Below, piece by piece: positions 5,955 to 8,871 of a stretch of DNA of 8,871 bases. The notes beneath the pieces were generated by a model. The model saw only the letters and a list, made by a program, of their open reading frames with translations, made no database searches and had not been told where the DNA came from. The DNA comes from DHVE2 group archaeon. Lineage in GTDB: Archaea > Thermoplasmatota > Thermoplasmata > Thermoplasmatales > Aciduliprofundaceae. The position numbers and the translations under genes were made by a program. Each line of letters begins with the position of its first letter. Position 1 is the stretch's first letter. The DNA lies in assembly GCA_015522955.1 (NCBI GenBank), contig WALG01000147.1, positions 1-8,871 of the forward strand. Direction: 5' to 3'.

Positions 5955-7279
5955 CTGCTCACCCTGGCTATTTTTACATTATGGAAAGAAACCGTTGGGA
6001 ACACACCTCTACCCATTCCATAAATGCTTCTCTGTTCTTTGCTTATATCTTCAACCTTGTTGAGAAGGGAATATATGTTTCCTGAGACCATGAACACTGT
6101 GGAACCCACTATTTCACCGTCTTCTATCTTAAACGCTGGGTTTGCTACCACGTTGAAATCTCCACTCTCTGGATTGCTGGAGTGGGCTCCTTGGAAAAGG
6201 GATACAAGATAACCGTTGGAGATGGAAGAGATTATGTCCTTTACACTCTTAGTTCCTGGAAGCATGACCACATTGTGAGGTGCAATGTTTATGGCACCGG
6301 TCTGGAGATTCCGGTAGCCGTTTCCTGTAGACCCGGTACCTTCAATGTTACCCCAGTAGTTGTCCCACAGGAAATTTTTGAATATGCCGTTTTCAAAGAG
6401 TGTGAGTTGTCTTGTGGCTACACCCTCATCATCCGCAGTTATCTTGTTTATGCTCAGTGGATGCCATGGGTCATCCATCATTGTTATTCTCTCGTGCAGA
6501 ACTTTTTCCCCTAGTTTATCTGCCAGCGGGGTTGTACCCTTTACCTTTCTCTCACCTCGTATGGCAAAGAAAAGTGTGTATTCAAGGATGCTCTGAAGCG
6601 CAAAGGGTTCAAATACTACTGTTGCCTCTTCATTCTCTGCGCCCACCATATTGTAGGCTTTCTGAAGTTTAAAAGATATACTATCTACCACGCGTTCTAC
6701 ATCTAAATTTGTATCCCGGCGCACATCCATGTCGAATATACCGGGAGTTACAAATCCATTCTTTTTGCCCACAGCATAGAGGTAGAAGTAGGTACCACCG
6801 TCCTCAAGGTAACTCTCCAATCCATGAGAATTTTCAATTTTTCTCTCGGCATATATGCTGCCGGCTGCACCCCCGGCTACCATGCTATGGGGGTCTCTAT
6901 CCCTTATTCCACCTGTGCCTTCCATGAGGGTCTGAATGAGCATTTGTGGTTCTATCTCCCTTACTTTTTTATTCACCGGAAATGCTTCTCTATATACCTG
7001 CGGAGAGGGCAGGGAATGCCATCTATCATCCCTTTTGTTTATGCGTGCCATCTTTGCTGCATTCTCGATGCCATCCTTTATATGCTCTTCTTCATCGCCC
7101 TCTATCACGGCGAGTCCCAGTTTTCTATCTAAAATTCCGCGTATTATGGTTACAACGCGCATGCTGGAGGTGGCCATGGAGATGCGATTTAGTTCAATCT
7201 CTGCGTTTATTTCTCTTCTGCGATATATTCCTATTTCCAGTTCATCAAAATATTTTTCACCATACTTTATGAGATTCAT
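5951..7279 (-). CDS. tldE: TldE/PmbA family subunit of the TldD-TldE metalloprotease
   Basis: This is the non-catalytic half of the TldD/TldE heterodimer, a protease acting on unfolded peptides; in bacteria it matures microcin B17 and helps degrade CcdA. The 442 residues match the family. Residues 236-260 (FFAIRGERKVKGTT) sit where TldD carries its metal motif but have no HExxxH, as expected for TldE. The conserved C-terminal block FQGAHSSNPESGDF (about 362-375) and the following VVANPAFKIEDGEIVG are typical of PmbA. The ATG at 7279 overlaps the tldD stop as ATGA, and its own stop overlaps the next gene as GTGA, so three proteins are probably made in coupled fashion. It is cytoplasmic, with no signal peptide. 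The archaeal substrate is not established. Confidence 0.94.
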   Translation of the reverse strand: MNLIKYGEKYFDELEIGIYRRREINAEIELNRISMATSSMRVVTIIRGILDRKLGLAVIEGDEEEHIKDGIENAAKMARINKRDDRWHSLPSPQVYREAFPVNKKVREIEPQMLIQTLMEGTGGIRDRDPHSMVAGGAAGSIYAERKIENSHGLESYLEDGGTYFYLYAVGKKNGFVTPGIFDMDVRRDTNLDVERVVDSISFKLQKAYNMVGAENEEATVVFEPFALQSILEYTLFFAIRGERKVKGTTPLADKLGEKVLHERITMMDDPWHPLSINKITADDEGVATRQLTLFENGIFKNFLWDNYWGNIEGTGSTGNGYRNLQTGAINIAPHNVVMLPGTKSVKDIISSISNGYLVSLFQGAHSSNPESGDFNVVANPAFKIEDGEIVGSTVFMVSGNIYSLLNKVEDISKEQRSIYGMGRGVFPTVSFHNVKIARVSR

Positions 7280-8646
7280 TGCTGTCCCCCCACAATTATA
7301 CCCTTATCAAATCTTAGATGCGGGCCACCGCTGCTCACATAGGCAAGTTGTCCCTTGCCGCACCTTCCCATCTCCAGACCAAAATCTTTTCCCACCGCAG
7401 TAATGTGTTTCAGTGCCTCTATTGCAATACCACTTATGGAGGTATCTTTTATGCTCTCTGCAATCTCGCCGTTCCTTATCACGTATCCCTCCTGCACACC
7501 TACTTGGAACGATGAGTTGAGTTCAGCCTGTCCCCCACGAAAATCAACGAGATAGTATCCAAATTTTATCCCTTCAAGTAACTCCTCCAAGGTATGGTCT
7601 CCAGGCTCAAAGATTGTGTTACGCATTCTTATAATAGGTGGCACACCATAATATTCTGCTCTGGCATGTCCGTTAGGTTGCATTTCGTATCTCTTTGCAT
7701 ACTCTCTATTGAGCATTATTTCCTTAAGAATGCCCTCGTTGATTATATGTACATCTCTAATAGGCACACCTTCATCATCATATTTATCGTTTCCAAATCC
7801 GCCTTCTACGATGCGGTCACTCATATTCACAAATTCAGGAGCAATCTTCTTTCCGAGCCTCTCATGGAATGGTGAGTTTATTGTGAGGTCCGCCTCAGCA
7901 AGATGTCCCAAGGCTTCATGGGCAATAATACCCACGATTATAGGTCCTGCAACAATGGGATATTCGCCCCTTTTAGGAGGTGTGCCCTTGAGTTGGGCAT
8001 TGAGTTTTCTTATTATTCTTTCCTCCAGAACATTTTCATTTTCCCTTTCAAAGAGTTCCCAGCCTTCGTCCACACTGCCAATCTCGTCCCTGGCTGCTGC
8101 AAAACCATGCTCATCCCTTCCTGTTAGCCATACATATTGCCAGAGATAGTTTTTATCCCATTCAATATAGGTTCCCTCGCTGGTTCCAAGAATTTTCTCT
8201 CCACTAGCATCCAGGTACCTTATATCTGAGGATGCCACATTTTCATTATTTTTCAGCCGCTTTTCTAGAGAGAGAAGTCTCTCAATTTTCTCTTCGATAT
8301 CCACCTCTGATGGTTTACGATGCATTTTTGAGGTTACCCTATCTCTAACTATGGGCGCATCTGCCAACTCTATTTTTTCATCCCTACTCTTGGCAGAGGC
8401 CTTTGCCATACTGTAAGCATCCATTATGACATCCTTTACTTTTCGGGCATCATTTGTGCTTGAGAAGCCCCATGCTCCGTTGGCCAGAATTCTTATTCCG
8501 AAACCGGAAGTTCTTGCGGAGGTAAATGTGGTAAAGGTTTCATCCTTTAGTTCTACATGGAGTTTTGATAGGTTCTCATATCTTATCTCCACATAATCCG
8601 CTTGGGTGTTTTTCTCAGCCCATTTAACAAGGTCCTCTATGTCCAT
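7276..8646 (-). CDS. tldD: TldD, catalytic subunit of the TldD-TldE metalloprotease
   Basis: This is the zinc-bearing half of the heterodimer, which cleaves small or unfolded peptides held in the TldD/TldE cavity. From the ATG at 8646 it has 456 residues, normal for the family. The metal motif HEALGH gives H243, E244 and H248; C429 in GRCGKGQ is the likely further ligand. The glycine-rich ends GGQAELNSSFQVG and SSGGPHLR are family signatures. The frame is open to an ATG at 8748, but the 34 extra residues do not resemble a TldD N terminus, and a good ribosome binding site precedes 8646. It is the first gene of tldD-tldE-surface protein-hutH and overlaps tldE by 4 bases. No signal peptide is seen, so it is cytoplasmic. 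Confidence 0.95.
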   Translation of the reverse strand: MDIEDLVKWAEKNTQADYVEIRYENLSKLHVELKDETFTTFTSARTSGFGIRILANGAWGFSSTNDARKVKDVIMDAYSMAKASAKSRDEKIELADAPIVRDRVTSKMHRKPSEVDIEEKIERLLSLEKRLKNNENVASSDIRYLDASGEKILGTSEGTYIEWDKNYLWQYVWLTGRDEHGFAAARDEIGSVDEGWELFERENENVLEERIIRKLNAQLKGTPPKRGEYPIVAGPIIVGIIAHEALGHLAEADLTINSPFHERLGKKIAPEFVNMSDRIVEGGFGNDKYDDEGVPIRDVHIINEGILKEIMLNREYAKRYEMQPNGHARAEYYGVPPIIRMRNTIFEPGDHTLEELLEGIKFGYYLVDFRGGQAELNSSFQVGVQEGYVIRNGEIAESIKDTSISGIAIEALKHITAVGKDFGLEMGRCGKGQLAYVSSGGPHLRFDKGIIVGGQQ

Positions 8647-8650
8647 ATTC

Positions 8651-8657
8651 TCACCTT
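8651..8657 (-). promoter_or_regulatory. Ribosome binding site fixing the tldD start
   Basis: AAGGTGA on the minus strand, 4 bases before the ATG at 8646, complements the archaeal 16S 3' end. It rules against the upstream ATG at 8748, which has no comparable site. Confidence 0.75.
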
Positions 8658-8675
8658 GGGGAGGTATCGGAGGAT

Positions 8676-8686
8676 GATATTTAGGA
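8676..8686 (-). promoter_or_regulatory. Possible TATA box of the tldD operon
   Basis: On the minus strand, CCTAAATATC preceded by AAAAAT is the best TATA-like element near tldD. It would place the transcript start near 8655-8657, at the ribosome binding site. Another AT-rich stretch (GTTAAATTATC, about 8720-8730) could serve instead and give a longer leader. Confidence 0.35.
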
Positions 8687-8738
8687 TTTTTCCTGAAGGG
8701 TGACAGGTGTAGCATCTCAAGATAATTTAACATCTTAC

Positions 8739-8784
8739 ATGATATCATCCATGTGTAAGTTGAACGAGAGGAAAATACATGGAT
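8739..8784. promoter_or_regulatory. Palindrome and inverted repeat upstream of tldD, possible operator
   Basis: ATGATATCAT (8739-8748) is a perfect 10-base palindrome. Overlapping it, ATCCATGT (8747-8754) and ACATGGAT (8777-8784) form a perfect inverted repeat, centre to centre 30 bases, close to three helical turns. The lack of a T-run beside it and its place between a terminator and the tldD promoter favour a protein-binding site over a transcript hairpin. No known regulator motif is recognised. Confidence 0.35.
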
Positions 8785-8790
8785 TATCAG

Positions 8791-8811
8791 AAAAATAATA
8801 AAAAAGAGAGA
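8791..8811 (-). terminator. T-rich terminator of the partial gene at the right edge
   Basis: On the minus strand, just after the stop at 8812, the sequence is TCTCTCTTTTTTATTATTTTT, with T6 and T5 runs. This is the form of an archaeal intrinsic terminator and separates the partial gene from the tldD operon. Confidence 0.65.
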
Positions 8812-8871
8812 TTAAGACACATCCACAGAGAGAGTATATCGCTGCACTGTGCCATCCCAGCGATGGATGTA
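8812..8871 (-). CDS. C-terminal end of an unidentified protein (partial)
   Basis: The minus-strand frame from the window edge reads 19 codons, YIHRWDGTVQRYTLSVDVS, then TAA at 8814-8812. The alternating residues look like closing beta strands. The T-rich terminator directly after the stop supports this as a real gene end. It is too short to assign a family; the start lies beyond the window. Confidence 0.5.
   Translation of the reverse strand, partial: YIHRWDGTVQRYTLSVDVS

Noticed and set aside
7709..8149. Plus-strand Ser/Leu-rich frame opposite tldD
   Set aside because: It is a typical antisense shadow of a conserved gene that contains the HExxxH motif.
8647..8748. N-terminal extension of TldD by 34 residues to the ATG at 8748
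   Set aside because: The extension does not look like a TldD N terminus and overlaps the promoter-like and palindromic region. AAGGTGA directly precedes the ATG at 8646.

Overview
The window looks archaeal. It carries a tRNA gene interrupted at position 37/38 by an intron with a bulge-helix-bulge splice motif, a fused radical-SAM/acetyltransferase Elp3, a free-standing AlaX-type editing protein, an archaeal Xre-like regulator and a TldD/TldE pair. Several starts sit about 25-28 bases after TATA-like boxes, as expected for leaderless archaeal messages. The gene set and the moderate, slightly AT-rich composition suggest a heterotrophic, peptide- and amino-acid-using member of the Thermoplasmatota/DHVE2 (Aciduliprofundum-like) lineage. 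That placement is inference from gene content and not a database result.

Layout. Bases 1-139 hold no convincing gene but contain an imperfect 19-base direct repeat and GC-rich hairpins next to the 3' end of the tRNA. A tRNA-Pro(UGG) with a 57-base intron lies on the minus strand (140-270). Upstream of it on the same strand is elp3 (357-1901). elp3 is divergent from alaX (1985-3097), and the two share one AT-rich promoter region around 1921-1935. A COG1709-like HTH regulator follows alaX with its own TATA box. It runs into the convergent hutH gene, the two stop codons overlapping within a shared TTATAA.

The right half is one minus-strand block read from right to left: tldD, tldE, a small membrane-anchored surface protein, then hutH. 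The first three are coupled by 4-base stop/start overlaps (ATGA, GTGA), and hutH follows after 30 bases. Upstream of tldD is a region with a 10-base palindrome and a perfect 8-base inverted repeat, which may be a regulatory site. Before that lie a T-rich terminator and the last 19 codons of another minus-strand gene that runs off the window.

The left half is about tRNA quality and decoding: a U34-containing tRNA, the wobble-U34 modification enzyme Elp3, and an editing factor that removes mischarged amino acids from tRNA-Ala. The right half is about peptides and amino acids: a TldD/TldE metalloprotease, an unknown probably glycosylated surface protein coupled to it, and histidine ammonia-lyase. 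The least explained part is the translational coupling of the unknown surface protein to tldE. No insertion sequence, CRISPR array, rRNA or phage gene was seen.
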